Of a stretch of 64,000 nucleotides of DNA, positions 44,401 to 53,220 are shown one piece after another. The notes under the pieces were generated by a model. That model made no database searches. It saw only the letters and a list, made by a program, of their open reading frames with translations, and had not been told where the DNA came from. The stretch is from Cytophagales bacterium (GTDB lineage: Bacteria; Bacteroidota; Bacteroidia; Cytophagales; UBA9547): NCBI GenBank assembly GCA_013297755.1, contig JAAFIH010000007.1, positions 1-64,000 on the forward strand, in the 5' to 3' direction. Positions within the stretch are counted from its first letter, which is position 1; every line of letters begins with the position of its first letter. The position numbers and the translations under genes are program-made.

Positions 44401-45715
44401 TTCAATCAATCAAGATGGAGCAACACCTCTATTAGTGGCTACTCCTAAAACATTAAACTACAGTGCAAATTCTGTGGGTACTCAACAAGTTAATTTATCT
44501 AGTAATTTAGTTTGGACAGTATCTAACAATACCACTTGGATTACATTGTCTACATTATCAGGCAACGCCAATGGCCAAATAGATGTAAATGTATTAGAAA
44601 ATACATCTACCCAATCAAGAAGTGCAGCTTATACTATTGCTGGATTTGGCCTCTACGAAATCGTTGAAGTCAATCAGCTAGGTGCCAATCAAGTGTTAGA
44701 TATTCCTGAATCTATACTTACACTAAGTTCGGCCGCTGGTACAAGCCTGACTACGATTACTAGTAATTCAGTTTGGGAAGCCAAAGCAAGTCCATCTTGG
44801 GCTACTTTAAGCATATCTACTGCATCTGGTACAAGTGAGTTACAAATATCTTACACCGAAAATCCAAGCTCTAGATTTAGAAGTGCTGTAATCACAATCA
44901 CTGGTGGAAATGAAAAAAGATTTATTACCCTAAACCAAAATGGGGGTCTTCCATTTTTAAATCTTACAACAACTTCAGTAGCATTACCAGCTGTAAGCAA
45001 TAACACAACAATAGGTGTTTTAAGTAACCTAAATTGGACTGTAAACAAACAAGCAACATGGATTATATTATCAAAAACTAATGGAACTGATTTTGAAACT
45101 TTCAACATTGGCGTAACATCAAATTCAAGCACGCAACCACGAACAGGATTTGTAACTGTTTCTGGGCTGGGTATCAACAAAATAGTCGAAGTTAATCAAA
45201 CAGGTGCAAACCAAACTTTGAGTTTTAGTGCTTCTACAATCACTGTTTCAAGTGATGTAAACTCTAGTTTGTTTCAAATAAACTCTAACACATTTTGGAC
45301 TATTACTGGTTTACCATCTTGGCTCACAGCCGATCCTACTCGTGGATCTAATAATGCTTCTGTCATTCTTACACCTACTCAAAATACAGATGTCAATTCA
45401 AGAAGTATAGTTTTAACTATTACAGGACAAAAAGGAGCTAACACAATTACAGTTCGTCAAAATGGTAGAACTCTAACAAAACTTTCTGATGTAGATGTTG
45501 CAAACTCAGATATTTCTATATACCCAAACCCAGTTCATCAAGGCGATATTGTTCAAATTTTAGGAAATTCTAGTAGTTTTAATGTTTATGATATTTTAGG
45601 AGTGCTTCAAAAAGTATCTTCTATTGATAATAAATTAAATACTTCTTCATTGCATCAAGGTATTTATTTTATTAAGTTCAAAAACAATAAAATTGTAAAA
45701 CTAATCATAGATTAA
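41402..45715 (+). CDS. 1437-aa T9SS-secreted surface protein: thioredoxin-like domain plus 13 BACON repeats
   Basis: The protein has a signal peptide (residues 1-23, ending LNLNAQ). A ~210-residue N-terminal domain with a CPYC motif (Cys98, Cys101) after KVILLVTS suggests a thioredoxin fold. It is followed by 13 tandem units of ~83-86 residues, each with the BACON pattern: SNxxWxV, W-[IL] ten residues later, G-x-G, N-x-x-x-x-R, and a closing [IV]-x-Q-x-G. The final ~75 residues form a type IX secretion sorting domain (SIYPNPVHQGD, then YDILGVL and GIYFIKF). BACON domains are thought to bind carbohydrate or mucin-like glycans. A large exported adhesin or scaffold is likely. A perfect 18-bp stem terminator follows. 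Confidence 0.92.
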   Translation: MKNLTTKFIFFIVAAVTLNLNAQVITVNGILLPSSNNASGHIAEELLIGGPSSDFMNLTFPFPQATSCPGTSIPSRTLNQEIDTYGKVILLVTSPSDCPYCQNAAEAANAAIIARLPNIRLWYAASKLGGQTSDCNEINMQKSNSRYPFLSFANFTFMEAYWWDNTIGRPHSNDNNTAYLMGPGMPSSYRIIDPVARKVVDYGYFLDVSALDAAIANNFNPGGSVSLSTNNLSFAASASGINFSITSTGTWTISDNASWLFTSTTSGSGTRVVTATVSPNLSINTRNAVITITSGSVSKTINVSQQGATPIFNVNPLSLSFASASGLRAVISVTSNMPWSASGNPSWITLNTTSGVSSAVITVTSGININVASRTGSISFAAGIFSATTNITQTGAAAILDVHTTTASSLQVGGSTNVSVTSNISWVASKSASWLSLGATNGTGNGVVALITAANPTFVTRSTIFTISGGAFSRLITITQQALTPSLSVNSTSETFTASASQKNMTVTSNLVWSVSKNASWITLNPTTGANNGSFDISVMVNTSTTGRSSVITLSGEGLNRLITVTQAGAAEILTPNLFNLVYNSGGSTKLVSITSNINWVVVASAAWIKPNISNGAIGVTEMSILADPNVSLSPRNGSLTVSGGALKQIINVGQNGASAVITLSSSNLLMPSAASFQTITITTNSFWNLTVPSNWLSASQVSGNGNAVVTINSQLNASTNSRSQLLVFSVPGSMQSVLVNQEGAVPALSTNVPGFSTSSAGGTQNINVSSNTNWLVSSSDTWIVISTTSGSGNQTVAVNVLSNNSINKKIGQITFSYGSANTKIVNVTIAGATPVLNVSNNSLLSNSNANSFNINILSNISWIVTASDTWITSNVSSGSANAVVNIGTTENNTVNPRIGTITVSGNAINQFISITQTGLNKVLTVSSSNLVLGSTSSTQNLNITSNISWIVEKSENWLSTNLTTGQGNAVLEISYLSNPTNIARNSTITLSGNGLKTMVSINQDGATPLLVATPKTLNYSANSVGTQQVNLSSNLVWTVSNNTTWITLSTLSGNANGQIDVNVLENTSTQSRSAAYTIAGFGLYEIVEVNQLGANQVLDIPESILTLSSAAGTSLTTITSNSVWEAKASPSWATLSISTASGTSELQISYTENPSSRFRSAVITITGGNEKRFITLNQNGGLPFLNLTTTSVALPAVSNNTTIGVLSNLNWTVNKQATWIILSKTNGTDFETFNIGVTSNSSTQPRTGFVTVSGLGINKIVEVNQTGANQTLSFSASTITVSSDVNSSLFQINSNTFWTITGLPSWLTADPTRGSNNASVILTPTQNTDVNSRSIVLTITGQKGANTITVRQNGRTLTKLSDVDVANSDISIYPNPVHQGDIVQILGNSSSFNVYDILGVLQKVSSIDNKLNTSSLHQGIYFIKFKNNKIVKLIID

Positions 45716-45729
45716 AATCAACTTCATAC

Positions 45730-45776
45730 AGATTTCAATTTACACGCTTATTAGACTGGCGTGTAAATTGAAATCT
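45730..45776 (+). terminator. hairpin terminator after the BACON-repeat gene
   Basis: AGATTTCAATTTACACGC (45730-45747) pairs perfectly with 45759-45776 around an 11-nt loop, a stem of 18 bp that begins 15 bp past the stop codon. The T-run is weak. Confidence 0.8.
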
Positions 45777-45958
45777 ATATTTTGATTATTCAAATGATTT
45801 TAATACATTTAGTAAATGCTACTATTTATAAATAGTTATTACTATAAAAATTTCAAAAAATCTATTTAAAATTAATTCATTTTATACCAAAATCTTATAA
45901 TTTTTTGTAAATTGCAAAAAGTTTAAAAGTTTATAATTTTAAAATTAAAATCAATAAT

Positions 45959-46897
45959 ATGTTTACAAAAATTACTATATTAGTATTAAATTTACTTTTT
46001 TTACAAGCCATTTATGGCAAAACTTCCTATTCTTTCAAAAAAACATCCTTTGACACTACTGTAGTGTATGGCGAATATGATGAATTTTTGTTAGATGCCA
46101 AAACTACCAATTTAGGTACTACAACTGTAAATCTGGTTTTCAACCTTGTTTCAAGCTCTGTGCCTCAAGGTTGGGTTTTTAATATTTGTGATTCTCAACA
46201 TTGTCATTTGCCTGGACCAGCCTCTAGAAATGGCAGTGGAATACTATCAGTTACAGGAAATACCCAACTCTTTAAAGTGGGCATTACACCAAGCAGTGTT
46301 TTAGGAGTTTTAGAATTAGAATATGAAACTTACGATGCAGCAACACCAACTGAAAAACAAAATGTAAAGTTTAAATTATCTACTTTGCCACCTCCATCGC
46401 TCAGTTTTAGTTTAAATTCAATTTCATTAACAGGAGTAAACTCTTCTCAAAGTTTAAGTTTGACTTCAAATATGCCTTGGACAGTAGTGGGTCTACCGTC
46501 TTGGCTTACTGTAAATTCTATTACTGGGCAAGATAACTCTATCCTCACTTTTACTATTGCAGAAGCAAACCCAAGTAGCACAAATCCTAGAAATTCTATC
46601 ATCACAATATCTGGTACAAGAACGGTTACAAGTATCAATGTTTATCAGGTAAGTAACACAACTTCAATAACTTCAACCCAAAAATCAAATATCTTTAGTT
46701 GCTTTCCAAATCCTGCAAGTTTAGGAGAAACACTTGTTTTTAATAAATTATACACTACCATTGAGTTATTTGATCTACATGGTCATAAGTTATTGCAAGA
46801 TAAAAATAATGTTGCTTTAAGTTTAATTGGAATCCCCAAAGGTGTATATTTTTTAAGGATAGATAATCTTACTACCCAAAAAGTTATTATACAATAG
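45959..46897 (+). CDS. T9SS-secreted protein with a single BACON domain
   Basis: This 312-aa protein has a signal peptide (to about residue 20, QAIYGK). The N-terminal ~125-residue beta-rich domain looks Ig-like, with KTTNLGTTTVNLVFNL and a CDSQHCHLPG loop. One BACON unit follows: LTSNMPWTVVGLPSWLTV and NPRNSIITISGT. A T9SS sorting domain closes the protein (FPNPASLGETLVF, LFDLHGHKL, GVYFLRI). It lies 243 bp downstream of the giant BACON gene, after a terminator, and is probably a separate unit that shares its surface role. Confidence 0.87.
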   Translation: MFTKITILVLNLLFLQAIYGKTSYSFKKTSFDTTVVYGEYDEFLLDAKTTNLGTTTVNLVFNLVSSSVPQGWVFNICDSQHCHLPGPASRNGSGILSVTGNTQLFKVGITPSSVLGVLELEYETYDAATPTEKQNVKFKLSTLPPPSLSFSLNSISLTGVNSSQSLSLTSNMPWTVVGLPSWLTVNSITGQDNSILTFTIAEANPSSTNPRNSIITISGTRTVTSINVYQVSNTTSITSTQKSNIFSCFPNPASLGETLVFNKLYTTIELFDLHGHKLLQDKNNVALSLIGIPKGVYFLRIDNLTTQKVIIQ

Positions 46898-46948
46898 CAA
46901 TTTCCAAAGCATTCATCTTTTCAAGGTAACTTCCAAAACCTCAATATC

Positions 46949-46982
46949 TTCGTAGAAACCCATACTTATGGGCTTCTACGAA
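46949..46982 (+). terminator. hairpin terminator after the single-BACON gene
   Basis: TTCGTAGAAACCCATA pairs with TATGGGCTTCTACGAA with one A-C mismatch and a 2-nt loop, 52 bp past the stop codon. Confidence 0.7.
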
Positions 46983-47143
46983 ATTGATAGAATTTATTTG
47001 ATTGGTATTTTTAAAAAATTATTAGGTTTTTGTATCTTTCCATGCTGTATTAAAATGATAAAAGTTAGGACATGGTATTCGTTATAAAAAAAAATAATTT
47101 TGATTATTTTATTATTACTTTTGAATAAAAAATTACATGGATT

Positions 47144-47674
47144 ATGATTAAAATATTGAAACACAAACAAAATACAGCTATCAAGTATTTTTTAATTACT
47201 TTTTTTGTATCACAAAGCATTATCTGCTTTGGTCAGTCTTCTAGAAAATTGCCAGAATCAGAACTCAAAGACATTTATGGTAAAAGTATAAATAGTAGAT
47301 CTATTTTGAATGACTCAGGACTTACTGTTATTGATTTTTGGGCCACTTGGTGCAAACCCTGCATACAAGAGTTGGATAATATTAGCGAAGTCTATCCCAA
47401 CTGGATAAAAGAAACCAAAGTAAAATTTGTGGCTATTTCGATAGACGATGCTAGAAATATTACTAAAGTAGCGCCCATAGCCAATAGTAGAGGTTGGAAA
47501 TATCAAATCTTAATTGACTCCAATGGTGATTTAAAAAGACTTTTGAATGTCAATAATATCCCTCATACTTTTTTGCTTAACAAATCTGGTGAAATTATAT
47601 GGCAACACAACTCCTATGTGCCAGGCGATGAAGACGAATTATTTGAAATCATTAAAAAAGAATCATTAAAATAA
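47144..47674 (+). CDS. periplasmic TlpA/ResA-like thioredoxin
   Basis: This 176-aa exported thioredoxin-fold protein has a signal peptide of about 30 residues ending FGQSS. The active site is WATWCKPC (Cys70, Cys73), with a conserved cis-proline segment NNIPHTFLLNKSG. TlpA-like proteins reduce or exchange disulfides outside the cytoplasm. It is followed 10 bp later by a DUF6029 outer-membrane protein and then an Omp28-like lipoprotein that has its own CxxC, so the three genes probably form an operon for an envelope redox or assembly task. Confidence 0.9.
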   Translation: MIKILKHKQNTAIKYFLITFFVSQSIICFGQSSRKLPESELKDIYGKSINSRSILNDSGLTVIDFWATWCKPCIQELDNISEVYPNWIKETKVKFVAISIDDARNITKVAPIANSRGWKYQILIDSNGDLKRLLNVNNIPHTFLLNKSGEIIWQHNSYVPGDEDELFEIIKKESLK

Positions 47675-47684
47675 GAGCTCTTCA

Positions 47685-49412
47685 ATGACTAAAATTTTTA
47701 AGTTTAGCCCCTTTTTTTTGTTATTTTTTTTTACTTTCATTCAAAAAATAAAATCGCAAGAAAAATTTGAAACTGGAAGTGTACATGGCGATTTCCAAAC
47801 CGATTTTCAAACTTATCGAACAGATTCTACGATCAATGCTAGTGCTGTACCCGAAAAATCAGGAAGCAATAGTTACTTAAATCTAATTTATTATAGAGAA
47901 AAAATTACTGTAGGTGGTCGTTTTGAAGGATATTATCCTGCATTGCAAGGATTTGATAGAAGGTACAAAGGTGGGGGCATACCTTATCGATTTGTCAATT
48001 TTAAGCACCATGGATTAGAGGTTACTGCTGGTAATTTTTACGAACAATTTGGAAATGGTCTTACTTTGAGAACTTATTGGGAGTGGGGGCTTGGTTATGA
48101 CAATTCTTTTGATGGTTTTAGAGTAAAATACTCTGCCATAAAAGGAATCGTACTCAAAGGTATCATTGGCGATCAAAGGTTTTATTTTGATAAAAGTGCT
48201 GGAAAAGTTCGAGGGATTGATGCCGAATTTTTTCTAAACGATATCATCCCTGGTTTAGATAGTACTCCCACTAAAATTTCTTTGGGAGGAAGTTTTGTGA
48301 GCAAGTTTGAAGCTGACAAAAACCCAGTTTTAGCACTGCCCGAAAACGTATCATGCTATGGTGGACGACTCAACATTACTAGAAATAACTTAAATTTGAC
48401 TTCAGAATATGCCTATAAAATCAACGACCCCTCAGAGATAAATGGCAATATATACAAATCTGGAAATGCCCTTTGGGTAAGTGCTTCTTATTCACCAAAA
48501 AACTTTGGGTTTGTGGCTCAGTTTAAAAGATTAGACAATATGAATTTTAGAAGTGCTCGTTCTGCCACAGTGAATGATTTAATGATTAATTATTTGCCTG
48601 CTGGCACACCACAGCATGTATCAAGGCTTGCTTCTTTTTATCCTTATGCAACCCAGCCCAATGGCGAAATTGGCCTCCAATTTGATCTTATGTATAAATT
48701 TAATAAAGAAACACCACTTGGGGGAAAATACGGCACCAAAATATCTGTAAATTTTGCAATGGTCAACAATATCAACAAAACACCAATAGATCCAGCTTTG
48801 ATTGCTCAGGATCCAAATAATAAATTTATGGGTTATAATGCTAGCTTAGCAAACGATTTTAGAATTGATAAATCTGGGATTCACATGGGCGGACACATGT
48901 TGTATAGAAATTTGAGCTTTGAAATCAATAAAAAAATTACTGAAAAATTAAAATTGATTGCCTCATATATATATATAGAATTAGACAATAAAGTGGTACA
49001 AATATCACCTTTCAAAAAAGTAATAAAGTCCCATATTGTGGTTGCCGATGTTTCTTACAAAATCAAGCCTCGAAAAATTGTACGTGCAGAATTACAACAT
49101 TTATATTCTGAACAAGATTATGGCAATTGGATTACTACCATATGTGAATACTCCATTGGTAGTCATTGGTTTTTTTCGGTTTTAAATGATTTTAATTATG
49201 GTAGTTTTTCAAGTAATAAACCAGACGATATTCAAGATTTATTTAAAAAACCAACCCATTATCTCTCTGGCACTATTGGATACAATAAAAATACCACTAG
49301 AATATCTCTAAGCTATGGCAGACGTAGGGCTGGTGTACTATGTGTTGGTGGGGTTTGTAGGCTTGTGCCTGCTACAGATGGGCTTACTTTATCAGTTACA
49401 AGCAGTTTCTAA
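47685..49412 (+). CDS. DUF6029-family outer-membrane beta-barrel protein
   Basis: This 575-aa protein has an N-terminal signal peptide (about residues 1-24, ending IKSQ). Many amphipathic aromatic strands follow, such as LNLIYYREKITVGGRFEGYYP, VEFFLND-type turns, FGNGLTLRTYWEWGLGYDN and RISLSYGRRRAG. The opening SGSVHGDFQTDFQTYRTDSTIN-like segment, here GSVHGDFQTDFQTYR, is the DUF6029 mark. Members are predicted outer-membrane barrels of unknown substrate. It is sandwiched between a TlpA thioredoxin and an Omp28-like lipoprotein, a combination seen elsewhere in Bacteroidota as far as I recall. Confidence 0.82.
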   Translation: MTKIFKFSPFFLLFFFTFIQKIKSQEKFETGSVHGDFQTDFQTYRTDSTINASAVPEKSGSNSYLNLIYYREKITVGGRFEGYYPALQGFDRRYKGGGIPYRFVNFKHHGLEVTAGNFYEQFGNGLTLRTYWEWGLGYDNSFDGFRVKYSAIKGIVLKGIIGDQRFYFDKSAGKVRGIDAEFFLNDIIPGLDSTPTKISLGGSFVSKFEADKNPVLALPENVSCYGGRLNITRNNLNLTSEYAYKINDPSEINGNIYKSGNALWVSASYSPKNFGFVAQFKRLDNMNFRSARSATVNDLMINYLPAGTPQHVSRLASFYPYATQPNGEIGLQFDLMYKFNKETPLGGKYGTKISVNFAMVNNINKTPIDPALIAQDPNNKFMGYNASLANDFRIDKSGIHMGGHMLYRNLSFEINKKITEKLKLIASYIYIELDNKVVQISPFKKVIKSHIVVADVSYKIKPRKIVRAELQHLYSEQDYGNWITTICEYSIGSHWFFSVLNDFNYGSFSSNKPDDIQDLFKKPTHYLSGTIGYNKNTTRISLSYGRRRAGVLCVGGVCRLVPATDGLTLSVTSSF

Positions 49413-49413
49413 A

Positions 49414-50256
49414 ATGAAAAATAATATTATATCTATTTCAGTATTCTTACTTTTAATTAATTTGTTTTCTTGTGATTACATAAAAGTTGCAGATATACAA
49501 AAAATTACAAATCAAGTTGTACCTTCAGAAACTGGTAATAAAAATCAAGTTTTTGCATATATCACTGAAAGTAAAATAGTATCAAAGCAACTTGTTGGTA
49601 GCACCATTGATCCAAACTATGTCCATGATAAAGCTCTTAGAGCTCAACTAACTACAATCAATAAAAACAACCTAGATTCTTTAATTTCAGTTCCTACATT
49701 TGCAGATTCTGTACAATCCAAAAAAGTTTTACTCGAATATTTTACTGGCCATAAATGTGGAAATTGTCCTGTAGCCTCCAATCCTGTATTCGATTTAATC
49801 AAAATAACCTATCCCAATCAAGTAAATATCATTAAAATTCATGCTGATTTTTTTGCACTACCTAGCAATTCTTATCCAACTGATTTTAGAACTACTCCAG
49901 GAACCGAGCTTTTTGCTGCTTTAGGAGTAAGTAGTATGCCAATAGCGGCTATAAATAGAATAGAATTTCCGAATGCTTCCAAATTGATAAATACCACTGA
50001 TTGGATTGCAAAAATTGACGAAGAATTGAAAAAAAAGCCAATCTTTGGTTTGTGGCAGTCTCATTCTGTGTCAAGCAACAAAGATATTCTACTACAAATC
50101 AAAATTAAAAATTTAGAGACCAAGAAAATCTATGGTGTTACTTGTAAAGGTACTTTAAAACCAGAATGGGTTACGAAAAATTGTAAAATAGTAATAATTA
50201 TTACTGATGAGTTTGGAAATGTGATTCAATCAATAGAAAATCCTGTAAATGCTTAA
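49414..50256 (+). CDS. Omp28-like lipoprotein with a thioredoxin-type CxxC
   Basis: This 280-aa lipoprotein starts with the ATG one base after the DUF6029 stop. A longer frame reaching back to 49315 is excluded because it overlaps that gene and hides the signal peptide. The signal ends at lipobox NLFSC (Cys20). VLLEYFTGHKCGNC (Cys115, Cys118) and then FRTTPGTELFAALGVSSMP form the Omp28 core, a thioredoxin-like fold. Omp28 family proteins are outer-membrane lipoproteins of unclear role. The close spacing with TlpA and DUF6029 genes supports a joint function. Confidence 0.85.
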   Translation: MKNNIISISVFLLLINLFSCDYIKVADIQKITNQVVPSETGNKNQVFAYITESKIVSKQLVGSTIDPNYVHDKALRAQLTTINKNNLDSLISVPTFADSVQSKKVLLEYFTGHKCGNCPVASNPVFDLIKITYPNQVNIIKIHADFFALPSNSYPTDFRTTPGTELFAALGVSSMPIAAINRIEFPNASKLINTTDWIAKIDEELKKKPIFGLWQSHSVSSNKDILLQIKIKNLETKKIYGVTCKGTLKPEWVTKNCKIVIIITDEFGNVIQSIENPVNA

Positions 50257-50324
50257 TATTATTTAAAAAGTATATTTTTAGATTCAAATTATTTTATGCT
50301 AATTTAAAAAAATATTAAATCAAT

Positions 50325-51800
50325 TTGAAACAAAATGCAATCATAGTAGGGGCTGGTGTGGCAGGATTGGCTTGTGCCATCAGGCTTCAAAAACAGGGAT
50401 ATGATGTTACTATTTTTGAGGCTGCCGATACGCCTGGTGGCAAAATTAAATCTTACCAATGGCAAGATTTCAGATTTGATACTGGTCCTTCTTTGCTTAC
50501 ATTACCGCATTTGGTAGACGAAATTTTTGAACTTTGTGGCAAAAATCCAAGAGATTATTTTCAATTTATTCAACTTCCATTGGTTACAAAATATTTTTAT
50601 AGCGATGGAAAAATAGTAGATTCTTACTCAGACCCAATTAAATTTGCCAACGAAGCCCATCAAAAACTTCAAGTAAATCCCAATATAGTAACTTCATTTT
50701 TAAATACTCAAAAAAAAACATATCAATTACTGGCGCCTATTTTTTTAGAAAATCCAATCCACATTTTCTCGAGATTATTACGAATCAAAAACATTCCTGC
50801 ATTGATCAAAATCTCAAATCCTGTACTACTTTTTTCGATGAATTTTGTTAATTCTTATATTTTCAAAAACAATTATTTAGTTCGTATTTTCAATAGATAT
50901 GGCACCTACAATGGCTCTAATCCATACAAAATGCCTTCCCTTTTTAATATTATTTCACATTTAGAACACAATCAAGGTGCATATCTGCCAAGCCAGGGTA
51001 TGTTTGCTATTGTTGATGCACTGCACAAGATTGCCATAGAAATTGGTGTGAAATTTAATTTTAATAGCTATGTGGATAGTATTTTAGTAGCAAATAATAC
51101 TGCTTATGGTGTTCAATCAAATGGTCAAAAACATCAAGCCAACGTAGTAGTAAGCAATATGGATATTAATTTTTCTTACAAAAAACTATTATCGTCACAA
51201 AAAGCCCCAAAAATACACCTCAATACACCTCAAAGCAGCTCTGCGTTGATTTTTCACTGGGCTATACAAACCACAACTCCTATATTGGATGTCCACAATA
51301 TACTTTTTGCAGATAATTACAAAGAAGAGTTTGGCTATTTATTTGATAAAAAATTACTTTATTTTGACCCTACAATTTATTTATATATTAGCAGCAAATG
51401 TGTTTCCAACGATGCTCCAGCAGGTAGCGAAAACTGGTTTGTAATGATAAATGTGCCTCATATCACAGACCAAAACCTACAAATTGACATTATTGAAGCT
51501 CGAACATGTATCATCGCTAAAATAAATCGTTTCCTGAAAATAAATATTGAAGCCAACATCATTCACGAAAACATTACTACACCTCAATCACTTCAAAATA
51601 CCACACATTCTTACTTAGGTAGCTTATATGGTGGCAGTAGCAATACCATAATTTCAGCATTTTTGAGACACCCTAATTATAGTGCTATAAAAAAAATGTA
51701 TTTTTGTGGTGGCACAGTACACCCAGGAGGAGGTATTCCTTTGTGTTTGCTTTCTGCCAAAATTACTTCAAATTTAATAGAAGAAAAATATAATTTTTAA
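50325..51800 (+). CDS. FAD-dependent phytoene desaturase-like oxidoreductase (CrtI/CrtD family)
   Basis: This 491-aa flavoprotein is of the carotenoid desaturase family. The Rossmann motif IIVGAGVAGLA (GAGVAG 9-14) is followed by EAADTPGGKIKSY and FDTGPSLLTLP, and the C-terminal FAD motif is FCGGTVHPGGGIPLCLLSAK. It likely introduces double bases in a carotenoid precursor; whether it is CrtI, CrtD or a related desaturase cannot be settled. The start is TTG at 50325, since GVG-rich residues begin six codons later and no ATG is in frame. No phytoene synthase gene is nearby. A Rieske protein gene follows by 15 bp. Confidence 0.85.
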   Translation: MKQNAIIVGAGVAGLACAIRLQKQGYDVTIFEAADTPGGKIKSYQWQDFRFDTGPSLLTLPHLVDEIFELCGKNPRDYFQFIQLPLVTKYFYSDGKIVDSYSDPIKFANEAHQKLQVNPNIVTSFLNTQKKTYQLLAPIFLENPIHIFSRLLRIKNIPALIKISNPVLLFSMNFVNSYIFKNNYLVRIFNRYGTYNGSNPYKMPSLFNIISHLEHNQGAYLPSQGMFAIVDALHKIAIEIGVKFNFNSYVDSILVANNTAYGVQSNGQKHQANVVVSNMDINFSYKKLLSSQKAPKIHLNTPQSSSALIFHWAIQTTTPILDVHNILFADNYKEEFGYLFDKKLLYFDPTIYLYISSKCVSNDAPAGSENWFVMINVPHITDQNLQIDIIEARTCIIAKINRFLKINIEANIIHENITTPQSLQNTTHSYLGSLYGGSSNTIISAFLRHPNYSAIKKMYFCGGTVHPGGGIPLCLLSAKITSNLIEEKYNF

Positions 51801-51815
51801 CCTAAATATCAATGT

Positions 51816-52184
51816 ATGGGCATTTTATCACATTTTTTTAATAAAAAAGATACAGATGTGCGTTGGTTCAAGGTTTTTGAATCCTTGATGGAGGCCGAAA
51901 CCCAAATGCCAACCAATAAACCTATTACAGTCTTGGTTGAAAACACCAAAATATGTTTTGTAAGAACGCATAAAGGTTTTTTTGCTGTTGCAGATGCCTG
52001 CCCACATCTAGGGGCATCTCTTTCCAAAGGCCATTGCAACGGTTTTATGGAAATTGTTTGCCCTTGGCACAGCTTCAGATTTGATTTACAAACTGGTACC
52101 GAAAACACAAGCAACCAACACAATATGTACGTTAAAACATTTCAAACAAAAGTAGAAAGAAATGGAATTTATATAGGGATATAA
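51816..52184 (+). CDS. Rieske [2Fe-2S] ferredoxin-like protein
   Basis: This 122-aa soluble Rieske protein has cluster ligands Cys62 and His64 in CPHLGAS and Cys82 and His85 in CPWHSFRFD. Small Rieske proteins of this type pass electrons to an oxygenase or serve in redox sensing. It lies 15 bp after the carotenoid desaturase-like gene and 2 bp before a GT9 gene. It may supply electrons for carotenoid modification, such as hydroxylation or ketolation, but no oxygenase is present here. Confidence 0.9.
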   Translation: MGILSHFFNKKDTDVRWFKVFESLMEAETQMPTNKPITVLVENTKICFVRTHKGFFAVADACPHLGASLSKGHCNGFMEIVCPWHSFRFDLQTGTENTSNQHNMYVKTFQTKVERNGIYIGI

Positions 52185-52186
52185 AA

Positions 52187-53164
52187 ATGAAAAAAAATAC
52201 TAAAATATTAATTATTCAAACTGCATTTTTAGGTGATGTTATACTAGCAACAGCAATTGTAGAAAAATTAAAGCTAGAATTCAACGATGCCAAAATTGAT
52301 TTTCTACTCAAAAATGGCTACCAATCTTTGCTCTCCAACCACCCTCATATCCACAAAGTTTACACTTTTGATAAATCCAAAAAAATAAAAAGTTTATACG
52401 AAAATATAAAAACTATTAGATCTCAAAAGTACGATTTAGTTATCAACTGTCAGCGGTTTTTTAGCTCTGGTTTGATTTCAGTTTTTTCAAATGCCAAAGA
52501 AATAGTAGGGTTTAATAAAAATCCTTTTTCATTTTTATATTCCAAATCCTTACCTCATTTGTTTGATGGCACCCATGAAATACACAGAAATCAGTCTCTC
52601 ATTGCTCATCTTACAGATAAGCATCCCATGAAACCTTATTTGCATATCAAAGATATTGATATTTCGAGATTTATTACCAAAAAATATATTACCATCAGCC
52701 CAGCTTCTGTATGGTTTACCAAACAATTTCCCGTAAATAAATGGATAGATTTCTTACAAAAAGTGCCAAATCAGTTTAAGATTTATTTACTAGGAGCAAA
52801 ATCAGATTTGAAATTATGCCAATCCATAGCTTCTCAATTAAATGGCGATATAGAGATACTGGCAGGTCAGTTTTCATTTTTACAATCAGCAGCACTTATG
52901 CAACAAGCCACCATGAATTATGTCAATGATTCGGCTCCATTGCATTTGGCTAGTGCTGTCAATGCTCCAGTTTGTGCAATCTATTGTAGTACTTTGCCCA
53001 CCTTTGGTTTCGGTCCTTTATCTACAACATCTTACATTGTTCAAACACCACAATTATTGGAATGTCGCCCATGTGGCATACATGGTTTGGCCAGTTGCCC
53101 AGAAAAACATTTTAATTGTGCCAATACAATATCTATTTTCAAAATGTTAGAAATTTTAAAATAA
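52187..53164 (+). CDS. glycosyltransferase family 9 (heptosyltransferase-like)
   Basis: This 325-aa GT-B protein resembles ADP-heptose:LPS heptosyltransferases. The N-terminal domain starts KILIIQTAFLGDVILATAI with KIDFLLKNGYQSLL. The C-terminal domain has ITISPASVWFTKQFPVNKW, LLGAKSDLKLC, NDSAPLHLASAVNAPVCAIY and a closing CRPCGIHGLASCPEK. It would add a heptose-like sugar to the LPS or LOS core at the inner membrane. The start lies 2 bp after the Rieske gene stop, so transcription is shared, though the functional link between the two is obscure. Confidence 0.88.
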   Translation: MKKNTKILIIQTAFLGDVILATAIVEKLKLEFNDAKIDFLLKNGYQSLLSNHPHIHKVYTFDKSKKIKSLYENIKTIRSQKYDLVINCQRFFSSGLISVFSNAKEIVGFNKNPFSFLYSKSLPHLFDGTHEIHRNQSLIAHLTDKHPMKPYLHIKDIDISRFITKKYITISPASVWFTKQFPVNKWIDFLQKVPNQFKIYLLGAKSDLKLCQSIASQLNGDIEILAGQFSFLQSAALMQQATMNYVNDSAPLHLASAVNAPVCAIYCSTLPTFGFGPLSTTSYIVQTPQLLECRPCGIHGLASCPEKHFNCANTISIFKMLEILK

Positions 53165-53220
53165 TTTCATTTTTATTTTTAAAAATATAAAATATATTTG
53201 TTGTATAAACTATCCAAACT

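Noticed and set aside
49315-49413. Longer N-terminus for the Omp28-like lipoprotein
   Set aside because: The extension lies within the DUF6029 gene and would hide the lipoprotein signal peptide. The ATG at 49414 fits the family.
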